DNA from: Parachlorella kessleri
Lineage: Eukaryota; Chlorophyta; Trebouxiophyceae; Chlorellales; Chlorellaceae
Direction: 5' to 3'
NCBI GenBank assembly: GCA_001598975.1
Contig: BBXU01003347.1
Location: 1 to 11,455 of the forward strand
DNA: 11,455 nucleotides
Part shown: one piece after another, positions 1 through 7,652 of the stretch
Layout: each line of letters begins with the position of its first letter
How positions within the stretch are numbered: position 1 is the stretch's first letter
Made by a program: the position numbers and the translations under genes
The notes under the pieces: model-generated
What the model saw: the letters and a program-made list of their open reading frames with translations, nothing else
Database searches by the model: none
Told to the model about the DNA's origin: nothing

Positions 1-65
1 GGGGGGGGAAAGAAGGGGAGCATCCGGAGGTTCAACCTCCAGCCACTGGCCTTTTCCGTGCGCAG

Positions 66-2784
66 GCACCAAGTCAGCTAAAGCCACTCCAGTCAACTTC
101 CTGGCAGCCAACCGTCTGGTTACCGCTGGCAGCGTGACAACAGCGGATATCGAGCGTTTCAACGACGAAGGGTTTAAGATGATTGGCAGAGTCAAGCTAT
201 CGGATGCCCCACTGCCCACGCCCACTGTTGATACTGACAGCAAACCGTAAGTTGGCTCTTTTCCTAAATGCCCGTCTGCCAATGTACATGCGGATGTCTT
301 GTTATGCCTGCGCCCCCACTGTCAGTGTGTGCTTATGTTGCCGTGTCCACCACCTCAAAAGCCATGTAAACCATCTGCACGAGCCTGCCAGGTACGGTAC
401 AGGGCTACCCATTGGGCCGGACTGGGCACGTCTCACATATAGCAGAAGTATCGTAAGCCACCGCAGCTGCGCCCCACGTTTCTTAGAAGCCCAGGGCTCA
501 GTTGGGTGCTAGCTGGTAGGGCTCGCGAAGAAAGGGAGCAAGTTGCTCTTGGGATTGATATTGATATCATGTGCATGGCTTTGATATGTGAACCATGCGT
601 AGGTTACAACAGGTCGCTCTTCCTGCTGAGTGGCGCAGGTCAGCCCCGCCCTCTGGACCCCTGTTCGCTGCCCGCATCACCCCTACAGGCCACCTCTACC
701 TCCAGCCTGAGGCTGCTGCAAAGAAAGCTGCGGCGGCCGTAGCCTCCCGCGGGCAGGCAGGCTCGCCGCCTTTCTGCCCCTCCTGCTCCACCACCACCAG
801 CACCGCCCCCACAACCACGCCCCCGTCCCGCAAGCTGCTGGTGTGGGCCGCTGACAAGCGGCAGAAGGTGAAGAAGGCAGTCTACCCTTACTCGGCCGTG
901 GGTCAGCTGGTTGGCGTTGGCGAGTCATGGCGTGGTTATGCGTGCAGCGGCGCGCTGTTTTCGCCCTCATACGTCCTCACTGCAGGTGCGAGGCATGACG
1001 ACTGTCCGTGAGCCAGCAAACGCAGCCCCAGTCTCCGTGGGATGTTAGCAAATGCCTTGGCTGGCGCTTCGCCGAGGGCTGTCGCATGGGGTGCTTTTGA
1101 TGTTGGAAGGCTGCCTCTGTCCTCTGGCGTGGCTATTGCTCCTGGTTCCAAGTTTTATAACCAACCTAGTGCAACCAGAAGGGCCCCTACATCTCATGCT
1201 CCTGCTCTGCAGGACACTGGTGAGTGGACTTGTCGTGATGACTTCTGCCACCTGCAAACAACCTGGCTCCCTGCCCTGGCTGGAAGTGTCTTGCATTGGT
1301 TGCACGCCGGTGATGTGCTGCTGGTGTGCATTTGGGCTTGGAAGGTGGGGCGCCGTGGGTGTGGCCCCGCCTTTGCTGGTTTGGGCGCGCTGTTAGACTT
1401 CTGTCCAACTGAGTGTGCGCTGCTGCTCGGCGTGCTTTACCTTACCCTCTTTTGGTGTGCATCCTGCGCCATCCTGTGGTCCGAGTGGTAGCCAAATTGC
1501 CGATGTGGGACTGAAAAGTGGTCGGCGCCAATGTGCAGCGTGCAATCCGTCAAAGGCGTATGGAGCAGGAACCTCAACTTCTACCCAGGGAGGCTGTCCA
1601 AGTCTGCCACCAAGGGCGTGTAAGTCCTGCCACCGTCCTGCTGGTGCCAGGCTAGCCTCGCCACCGGTGACATGTGAACGAGCATGTCAGCATAGCATAG
1701 CTGAGGTTGACTCGCCTGGCAGTGCACAATACCTACCCATGTGCCATTTGCAGGTGTTACAGCTCCTGCAGCGCTCTTGCAGCATTGCTGCGCGGCAAAC
1801 TTGCCTGCTGTCCTGCCCCGCCCCCCCTGTTCACAGGTACAACTGGGTGTGGGCCACCTCTTGGTGGGTAGATGCCTCTAGCCTTTGCCTAGATGGCACG
1901 TGTCCCGGTGGAGCCCTCTATAATGATTATGCAGTCATTCGACTGTCGGAGGCTGTAGGCAAGCGGACCGGCTACCTTGGCTTAGCGTCCGACATACCGT
2001 ATGAGTGGGACGAGACGCTGACCAGTGCTGGGTAAGTGCCAGCCAGAGATGACTGTCAAATACACCGTAGTCGCGGTCGACGGCAGCTGCTAACCTTCTA
2101 CCCAGCTGATGAGGTGCATTGGCAGGGCTTGTGATGCATGGGCCCTCAGTGTAAGTGAGGGGCTTCACACTTCACTGCCGATCGGACCAGCTATGTGAAC
2201 GACCGCGCTGATCAGAACTGGTGTACCAGTTCACAGGCACAAATAGTCCACATCCCATTTCATGAGGCACGCAGTGTGGCGCACATCCCGTATAAGGATA
2301 GTTATGCGTCCTCTCCGCAGGTACCCTAGCAGCAAGCCATTTGGCACCATGTGGAAGACAAGTGGCAAGCTTACCTCACCTTATTATTATGATGATAGCT
2401 ACTACATGGTGAGCAAGTCCCAGCCTCCCTGATCGGTATCCACCCTGTATGGCAGCTACTCTAGGCCTACGAACAAGACGAGACATACCAGCTACCAGCG
2501 GCGTCTGCATGACTTAGATAGATAACAAATAAAGAAATAAACAAATATGCCCAGGCCTCAAGGGCCAGTCTGCATGACTTGCTGGGAAGGGGTCAACCCA
2601 GGCTACGTTGTGTTTGCAGATGCCCATGTCCTACCTTGACGTGGATGCTGGCCAGTTCGGCTCAGCCGCATGGGATAGCACCAATACCACCATGGCCATC
2701 GTTGTTGGCATGAACCTCAAGGGTCTTGCGATGCTGCGCCTGATAACGTATGAAATTTACAATGCAATCATGGGCGTAAGGTGA
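66..2784 (+). CDS. S1/V8-like serine pseudoprotease, 5'-partial, multi-exon
   Basis: Trypsin-fold protease-like protein whose catalytic Ser is lost. Proposed exons are 66-246, 639-985, 1213-1219, 1539-1619, 1837-2031, 2321-2408 and 2620-2784; all phases agree and they encode about 353 residues. The first visible exon opens inside a codon after an acceptor AG at 64-65, so the start, any signal peptide and any Kazal domain lie left of the window. In order: a pro-region (TADIERF, GRVKL), a Thr/Pro-rich linker, the barrel start (PYSAVG, CSGAL), TAGHC with the catalytic His, the Asp motif NDYAVIRL, a GYP motif typical of V8-like enzymes (family knowledge), and GQFGSAAWD where GxSGS is expected. 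Exon order and phases match the complete copy on the other strand (7653-11282) apart from one extra intron. The end is uncertain: TGA at 2782-2784 overlaps two donor-like sites (GTAAGG at 2776, GTGAGG at 2781), so a further exon, for example 2971-3021, is possible. The family is fairly sure; substrate and role are unknown. Confidence 0.85.
247..638 (+). other. Intron of the pseudoprotease gene, no other gene seen
   Basis: The donor GTAAGT at 247 follows AAA CC; the acceptor gcgcag ends at 638. The phase-2 join gives PSAPPSGPLFAARITPTGHL, which aligns to the paralogue's LSSERSRPLVAARITPTGHL. Open frames inside it have no recognisable protein and cross the splice sites. Confidence 0.75.
1213..1219 (+). 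other. 7-base microexon carrying the catalytic His codon
   Basis: The exon ending at 985 (ACT GCA G, donor GTGCGA) joins to GACACTG, which lies between an acceptor (ctctgcag, ending 1212) and a donor (GTGAGT, 1220-1225). The join gives T-A-G-H-C once the next exon supplies the last base of Cys. In the opposite-strand paralogue the same residues lie in one unbroken exon (its end at 9486 reads GCAGGTCATTG before GTAAGT). So the + copy has one more intron here, 986-1212. Phases on both sides fit exactly. Confidence 0.8.
1220..1538 (+). other. Intron of the pseudoprotease gene
   Basis: Donor GTGAGT, acceptor atgtgcag. The join completes the Cys of TAGHC and continues CVQSVKGVW...NFYPGRLSKS, parallel to CVFDAYYNQF...YFYPGRLSRT in the paralogue. 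Long hydrophobic open frames across this stretch are chance readings of intron sequence. Confidence 0.75.
2503..2580 (+). repeat. 13-bp direct repeats flanking an A-rich insert in an intron
   Basis: GTCTGCATGACTT occurs at 2503-2515 and again at 2568-2580. The 52 bases between begin with an A-rich stretch (2516-2548) containing AATAAA, unlike the GC-rich surroundings. The arrangement resembles a target-site duplication around a small retroposed fragment inside the intron 2409-2619 of the pseudoprotease gene. A local tandem duplication is the alternative. Confidence 0.5.
2620..2784 (+). other. Exon with mutated catalytic Ser (GQFGS)
   Basis: Follows acceptor tgtttgcag and opens in phase 0. 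It reads LDVDAGQFGSAAWD; the paralogue has LDIYGGQSGSNVWD at 7741-7905. The nucleophile position is TTC (Phe) at 2656-2658; a single C-to-T change in a TCC Ser codon would give this. The frame runs on to TGA at 2782-2784 with no other break. Confidence 0.85.
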
Positions 2785-2988
2785 GGGGAAGGTATCACGG
2801 GCTAGCCTACAATGTGTATGCAGCCATCCCATAAGCTGGCTCCTTGTTGCACCGCCTACTTCATACCAAGGCCACTGCTAAGCATGATGCATGATCACTG
2901 CAACGTAGACCTCAGTGAAGGGCATGTTTCAATGACAACTCCCTGAACTCCTTTCTGGAAGCTGCTTGCAGTGTTGTATGAGGGGGAG

Positions 2989-2993
2989 TGTAA
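2989..2993 (+). terminator. Possible TGTAA polyadenylation signal
   Basis: TGTAA is the usual poly(A) signal in volvocine green algae (established). This copy lies about 205 bases after the TGA at 2782-2784, a plausible 3'UTR length. A five-base motif is weak evidence, and the signal would fall inside the alternative last exon 2971-3021. Confidence 0.3.
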
Positions 2994-3668
2994 AGGCATG
3001 CACGTATACTCCTCAGGAATAGTACCATGTGATCACGGCGTGCGACTGCTGGCCAGGAGACAGCCGCAGCCTTGCCTTATGCCAGCGCCGAAACTGCCAT
3101 CGCCCCCCCGCTTGCACACCCAGCCTGAACAGCACTGTTGGCCTGCATGACGCCATTGGTGAGAATGACAGTTGCTGAGGTGGGACTGCAGTCTTGAAGA
3201 ATGCCTCTGATGGGCGCCCTTGATGAAGTGCTTGTGTTTGAACAGCAAATACAAGGTATTGATCGTGCTGCATGGGTGCACCCTCTTGCGATTTACTGGA
3301 CTAGCATTCGAGTGCTTGTGACTTATGGTGGTGCTTGTTACCTGCTCATGCGGCGTTCATGTAGTTGGTAGGGAGTGCAAGCGGCTTTTAGCTGCTTGAT
3401 ATGCGTTGTGGAACCCTGACATTGTATTCAAGTCCACCAAAGCATGGCTGCTTTGCATGATGTCCTGCAATATCCTTTGTGTAACAACGTTCATGCTCTT
3501 TTATCTCGCGTGATAGAACCCGAGCTAATGCATTATATATATGGGCCCATATGGGCTACCTTACTTCCCTTCCGTCCTGGTTTACTCTGCATGATAGCAC
3601 TACCTGCTGCTCCTGTCCTTACAGACCATTTTCCTTGGGGCCTTCCCTGCATGGGACCTGAACCTAAC

Positions 3669-3698
3669 TTGGTGCCATGCAAATTTGCATGGCACCAA
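3669..3698. repeat. 30-bp perfect palindrome
   Basis: The left half, TTGGTGCCATGCAAA, is followed directly by its exact reverse complement TTTGCATGGCACCAA, with no loop. The next bases (3697-3712) hold a smaller AAAGCTTTGAAGCTTT repeat. It lies far from the recognised genes. It could be a cruciform site, a recombination relic or a miniature inverted-repeat element; the sequence does not say which. Confidence 0.9.
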
Positions 3699-4754
3699 AG
3701 CTTTGAAGCTTTGTACTGGTTTTGGTTAAGGAATGCGGATCAGAGATGAGGTATGAGGATACTGGATTGACCGTGCTGTATGCAGTTATGCTCTGTGTCT
3801 TGCCTGAGATCTGATCCAGTAGGTCTCTTTGCTTGCCTTGCCTGCCGCAGCGGCCTGTCTACGAAACCCAACTACAGTTTGTTAGATGCCTGCACTGAGT
3901 TTGTTGTTCCTGCTTGCTGTTCGCTTGCCTGCCTCGTGCTTGTGTGCCATGCATGCCTGCCTGCCTTGGTATCGACATCCCTGTGTCGTTTGCTTGCGTG
4001 CTGCGTGTGAATGGGACTGATACAGGTTGCTGAGCACAGCCCCAGCCAATCGGGAAAGCTGTGGTGCACACAGTGTCACAGCAGTCATGCCGTTACATAC
4101 ACCATGTCTGCAACCACGTTTGCGAGGGAGAGGGCAGTCCAGTTTTGCCAAGAAATGCCCCACACTAGGCGTACAACACACACCGTCTACAACCTACCAG
4201 TAGGCATCCCCCACTCTGCCCCTTCACAGGGGCAGGTAGTGCACCTGGGTATCTTCAAGATCGGTATTCGCACAGGTGCCTGCGCTGCCACCTGTCCGCA
4301 CCACTTCAAACTCTCCAACGAGCTCCTCTAGTAGCCGTCGTAGTGCTTCCCTGCACAGCAGGAAGACCGATGTGTTAAGTAGCTAGTCTTGCCCTTCTGT
4401 AGCCATACAGTAACCGCACTCAGCCGGTCGGTACGGTGCACGCCTAACTCTCCTCTGTTTGCATTGCCTGCCACTATGAGAAAGTAGAGAGATACGCGGC
4501 ACGCACCGCACCAACCCCCGGCATCGTGCACTCTAAGAGTCACTACCAGACTAGCTGCAGCTTCTCCCCACTGCCGCCCTGACCTGCACAAATGGAGACG
4601 ATGTAGGGAAGCCACATGCCCACTTGCTCTCCGTGCAGCCTGGCCAGCAAAAGTGCTGCTGCAGCTGCTGGGCAGTGACGGGCGCCTTCTGGTCTGACGC
4701 AAACCAGCAGGCTGTTTTTCGTTTGGTGAGGCAATGCATTTATGACTGGCGGGG

Positions 4755-5534
4755 ATGGCGGCAAGGTGCCTGCTAGGCTGCTCTCTGTGCAGCTGGCTTC
4801 ACCTTGTGGCCTTGCCATCGATTGCTGCATGGGCTGCCATAGCAAGGGACCCGGCAGGTACTGACCCTAGTGCTGCACCCGCTGCCATCGCTGGGGCTGC
4901 TCTCCGGTTGGTGCTACCTGCCCTGCCGAGCCCCACCATGTGCGGGGGTCAAGCTGTGCACGCTTTGCTTGTTGCCCATCTCCATCTCTGCTGCCCCTGC
5001 GCTTCGCAGCCCCAAGCTCCCTTGCCCACAAAGCTGGCCAGCCCTGCTGCTGTAACTGCTGGTGCTGCCATTGGTATTTCTGCTAGTGCTGCGCCTGGTA
5101 TTATTGGCGGCGCTGCTTCAGCTGAAGCAAACCACAGGGCCTGCAAGGATATAATGACTCAACCTGGCAAAGCAGAAGCCCACTGGGCTTCATTGCCGCT
5201 GAGGCTAGCGCGGCACAGGGATCCGCCGCCCTCACCTCAGCTGTTGCTCGGAATTGTTCTTGCTGACAGTCCGATAAGCAGTCTAAGAGCTCGCTACGAG
5301 CGCCCTGTCCACGAGGGAATCCCAACCTTGAAAGACCCTGCCTGCTCAGTTTCCCGCCCGGGCAACAACCTTGACCTCCTGGCTGGCGTCTGCACTCCCC
5401 AAAAAGCACGCGGGCAAACATTTGGAGCTCAGCACTTGCCAATACCTGTGGCATGGGCAGGGCAGGTGAAAGTTCCACAACGTGTGGAAAGGTGGCAGAA
5501 GCCGGGGCAGTATGTTTGGCAGACTTCTAGATAG
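4755..5534 (+). CDS. Ala-rich open frame of 259 codons, doubtful gene
   Basis: An uninterrupted frame with no recognised domain. The first part is hydrophobic and Ala-rich, with recurring AGAA units. At about 5056-5103 two 24-base units repeat imperfectly, encoding AGAAIGIS and ASAAPGII. From about residue 130 the composition changes to a Pro/Arg/Gln-rich mix that looks random. No splice pattern or homologue supports it. In GC-rich DNA a frame this long can arise by chance, and on the other strand it partly overlaps the frame that carries the RecQ fragment. It could be a remnant of a repeat-rich protein or exon. It is reported as doubtful only because of its length and codon-phased repeat. 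Confidence 0.15.
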   Translation: MAARCLLGCSLCSWLHLVALPSIAAWAAIARDPAGTDPSAAPAAIAGAALRLVLPALPSPTMCGGQAVHALLVAHLHLCCPCASQPQAPLPTKLASPAAVTAGAAIGISASAAPGIIGGAASAEANHRACKDIMTQPGKAEAHWASLPLRLARHRDPPPSPQLLLGIVLADSPISSLRARYERPVHEGIPTLKDPACSVSRPGNNLDLLAGVCTPQKARGQTFGAQHLPIPVAWAGQVKVPQRVERWQKPGQYVWQTSR

Positions 5535-5537
5535 TCT

Positions 5538-5693
5538 GCACGGCACATTGGTTTGGCTTTGCAAAACTGTGAGTGTAGGTTGGTAAAGGTCTGCCTGGTC
5601 GTCTACAAGACTGGTGAGTGGGGGTAAGCACGTGGGGCTTGCTGGTTGCCACAGGGGCACCTGGTGGCAGAGAGACTTGCCTCCACCTGTGGC
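5538..5693 (-). pseudogene. RecQ-type DNA helicase fragment (motifs I and Ia)
   Basis: After a good acceptor (tctgtgtgcag) the - strand reads ATGGGKSLCHQVP, then PPLTSLVDDQADL, then TVLQSQT. RecQ helicases (family knowledge) have TGGGKSLCYQLP as Walker A, followed by SPLxSLMxDQ; spacing and order agree. About 50 residues match, with no stop or frameshift, and the frame stays open on both sides. I could not find the Q-motif/FRPxQ exon upstream, or the DEAH-box, motif III-VI, RQC or HRDC exons downstream on this strand. The 3' boundary at 5538 is approximate; no convincing donor is seen. Most likely it is a captured or decayed piece of a RecQ gene. A live gene with very divergent or distant exons is less likely. 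Confidence 0.5.
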
Positions 5694-6454
5694 CTGCACA
5701 CAGAATTTTAGGTTACACAGTGTGCGAGAGACAAGCAAGAACCAGGACTTGAGTATTGGGTTTTGTCCTAGCCAGTCCACCAGGTTGCCGTTGCAGCAGG
5801 GACTACTTGGATGACACCCTGCAGCACTCCAGGTAGGGCGGTTGTCAAGGAAACCCCCGACCAAGCCAGGTAGCATATGAGGCTCGTAACGAGTGGGAGT
5901 TGAGGAAGCTCGAGTGGCTGCATTTCTGCCGCAGCTACAGGAGCTACAGAATGCAAGGCTGCACAAGAGCCCAGCGTGGGATTCCTCTGCGCCCAGCAAA
6001 AAGTGTTACTTCATGCCCGACAAGAGTGGATACCTAAACAGCTTTCCTGTGTTTCATTAGTCATAAATAGTCATGGTTTTTGCGGTTCAGATGCAAAATA
6101 ACCCAGGTGCACTGGTACGTTCATTGCAGTGGTACGTTTACTAGTGTGCTATCGTGCTACTTCCCGACTGTGGTGCACCACAGAGCTGGCGTCTCTTCTG
6201 TTGGGTGTCTTGCACCATGATGGGCGCTGAAGTCATTGTTGAATGGCTTGCAGCACACGGCTTCCTGCCCCTTGTCAGCATACAAGCGGAGCAGGTAGAG
6301 AGAAACAAGAAGTGTCGATCAGCCCTCTGGTCGCCAGTGGTGGAAGTTGCAGTGGCCTTCGCCTGCGGACAGCCAACCGTAGGGGGCAGGCAACAGAGGG
6401 GTGGTGAACTGGTCTGCTAGGGCTGAACGCAGTGGTGATACTCTGTGCTGCCTG

Positions 6455-6488
6455 AGTCCTGATTCAGTAGACCTACTGAATCAGGACT
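6455..6488. repeat. Perfect hairpin, 16-bp arms, 2-base centre
   Basis: The arm AGTCCTGATTCAGTAG (6455-6470) and its exact reverse complement (6473-6488) are separated by AC. The left arm and its left flank (about 6436-6475) resemble 3786-3826 (shared CTCTGTG, TGCCTGAG, CTGAT-CAGTAG), so part of the motif is a dispersed direct repeat about 2.65 kb apart. It may mark an old mobile-element end. Confidence 0.85.
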
Positions 6489-6948
6489 GTCTCTCTCCCT
6501 GAGACAAGCTCTGGCGACTGGAAGAGTAGGTGCAGCTGGGAGCCGAAGCAGGGGCAGTTGAGAAAGGGGTTAAGCCTGAAGGAAAGCCAGCAAAGAGCTG
6601 CAGCAGGCAGGCAGGCGAGCATAGCAGGCAGACAGGCTTGCAGGCTGCGAGGGAACGGAGCGCGCTGCAGGCCAGCGTGAGGGGAACGAAGCGAGAGGGG
6701 TACCCGGGGGCAAGATTAGGTGTGTGCACGCGCGCGTGTGTGTGATGGTGTCTGGTGAGTGAGCGGCTGTAGGCCATATGGTGCCCGGTGGCAGGGTCAT
6801 CAACGTGTGACGGTGTGAAGTATCACCCAGTTAAACCATGTTTGGCCGGTCTGTACTAAGCTGTGTTATCTGTGCCCAAGCGGCAGTTCTGTGTCTTTGC
6901 TAGGGCAGCCCAGCCCACGGCGCCAGCAAGCTACAGAAGAGTCTCACT

Positions 6949-6980
6949 GAGTTGCAATTGCACTTCAGTTGCTGCAACTC
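6949..6980. repeat. Short inverted repeat, 8-bp arms
   Basis: GAGTTGCA (6949-6956) pairs with TGCAACTC (6973-6980) across a 16-base loop; related TTGC/GCAA words continue to 7005. It lies downstream of the crystallin-like gene and could form a 3'UTR stem. The function is unknown. Confidence 0.5.
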
Positions 6981-6997
6981 GCAAGTTGCGGTTGCAA

Positions 6998-7069
6998 ATT
7001 GGCAACCACAAGTAGTACAGAACAAGAAACCACCATGTCCTTAGTGAATCCCTATTGGCAACCACAAGT
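6998..7069. repeat. 16-base direct repeats, 56 bp apart
   Basis: ATTGGCAACCACAAGT occurs at 6998-7013 and 7054-7069. The following bases are also similar (AGTACAGAACAAGAAACCACC against GGTTCAAAAC-AGAATACACC in outline), so this looks like an imperfect tandem duplication of about 56 bp. Confidence 0.7.
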
Positions 7070-7156
7070 GGTTCAAAACGCAGAATACACCTTGCATTCC
7101 GCCTAGGCCTGGACAATTGTCCATGCGAATCCTGAGGCAAACTGAGCCAACTTAAG

Positions 7157-7471
7157 CTAGTAGTCAACCTTGCAAGCGACCTTTACGGAGGATGTCAGCT
7201 CATTAAATGTTCCAAGCGAAGGAGTATCCTTGGAAATAAACACGCTTTTGCCAGCAAAATTGGTTTTCTCGTATAGCGTGGCATTGCAGCCTGGGCTCAT
7301 GGACACACTGGACGCCCAGTTGTCAAAACCACTGTCCAGTTTTGGATAGTTACCAGCTGGTATGGAATATCCGCCACCACCAAAGTTGGTCTTGTCAAAG
7401 AGATTGACGCCCTGCACCAACAAGACTAGCAGAGGTGACAGCGCTGCTAGCAACCTGAACCTGCGCAACAT
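7157..7471 (-). CDS. Secreted single-domain beta/gamma-crystallin-like protein
   Basis: A one-exon gene of 104 residues. Residues 1-21 form a signal peptide (an Arg-rich start MLRRFR, then a Leu-rich core), so the protein is probably secreted. The rest is one beta/gamma-crystallin domain made of two Greek-key motifs: F25-x4-F30-x-G32 and Y67-x4-F72-x-G74. Each is followed by the family's calcium-binding pattern N/D-N/D-x-x-S/T-S: DNWASS at 50-55, and NELTSS at 90-95 with Glu at the second position. C62 and C100 could form a disulfide. The Met at 7469-7471 was chosen because the signal peptide starts there; the open frame upstream is Pro-rich, passes through a poly-C tract and looks non-coding. 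TAG is at 7157-7159. The start is only 182 bases downstream of the proposed protease stop on the same strand. A phase-0 acceptor-like gtgcag in front of GVNLFD also leaves room for a spliced fusion to that protease. The fold is fairly sure; the role (matrix or calcium-dependent structure) is inference. Confidence 0.85.
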   Translation of the reverse strand: MLRRFRLLAALSPLLVLLVQGVNLFDKTNFGGGGYSIPAGNYPKLDSGFDNWASSVSMSPGCNATLYEKTNFAGKSVFISKDTPSLGTFNELTSSVKVACKVDY

Positions 7472-7521
7472 GCAGTCCCACCACCTGGGGTCTGGCAACG
7501 CGGGGCGTGTGTGTGTGGGGT

Positions 7522-7546
7522 GGGGGGGGGGGGGGGTAGGGGGGGG
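7522..7546 (+). repeat. Poly-G tract in the short intergenic gap
   Basis: A run of 15 G (7522-7536), then TA, then 8 G (7539-7546). It is poly-C on the strand of the flanking genes and sits between the protease stop and the crystallin-like start. It could form a G-quadruplex and is a likely place for length errors in the assembly. Confidence 0.8.
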
Positions 7547-7652
7547 AACAACGGGTTGTTTGTGGCACCACCAGTGCCCCACAGTGCCCCTGGCAAGCAC
7601 TGACTTTTGCTGCAAGAGGGCTATCTCTTGTTTATGAGAACAGTAACCTCCA

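Larger units (their letters stand above)
2785..4754. other. Intergenic stretch with palindromes and TTGC/TGCC-rich DNA
   Basis: Nothing here reads as a recognisable protein on either strand. It should hold the 3'UTR of the pseudoprotease gene, a 30-bp palindrome at 3669-3698, and loosely repetitive TTGC/TGCC-rich sequence at about 3820-3990. The open frames of 60-125 codons show no domain, signal peptide or splice-consistent extension that I recognise. Confidence 0.5.
5694..7156. other. Intergenic stretch with repeats and a hairpin
   Basis: No convincing gene. It holds a near-duplicate pair TGGTACGTT around 6115-6138, the hairpin at 6455-6488, GGCAG-rich sequence at 6600-6650, an alternating purine-pyrimidine run around 6720-6744, and a pair of 16-base direct repeats at 6998 and 7054. 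The right end is probably the 3'UTR of the crystallin-like gene, though no TGTAA on the - strand was found there. Confidence 0.5.

Noticed and set aside
27..42. tRNA T-arm-like GGAGGTTCAACCTCC
   Set aside because: It is a short hairpin with no acceptor stem, D arm or anticodon arm; it lies at the end of an intron.
183..512. 109-codon + strand open frame at the left end
   Set aside because: Its ATG is out of frame with the well-supported exon 66-246, and it runs on into the intron.
1042..1491. 149-codon hydrophobic + strand open frame
   Set aside because: It lies across two introns of the pseudoprotease gene and covers the 7-base exon in another reading; no domain is recognised.
3444..3749. 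101-codon + strand open frame
   Set aside because: It contains the 30-bp palindrome and has random-looking composition with no recognised motif.
4011..4331. 106-codon + strand open frame
   Set aside because: No domain, no signal peptide and no neighbouring exon that would fit.
2785..5585. Searched the - strand for RecQ DEAH-box and later helicase motifs
   Set aside because: None found by eye, so a complete RecQ gene is not claimed.
6154..6420. 88-codon + strand open frame
   Set aside because: No recognisable family; a length expected by chance in this base composition.
6598..6660. Possible coding repeat in GGCAG-rich sequence
   Set aside because: Simple-sequence repeat with open frames on several strands; no protein is recognised.
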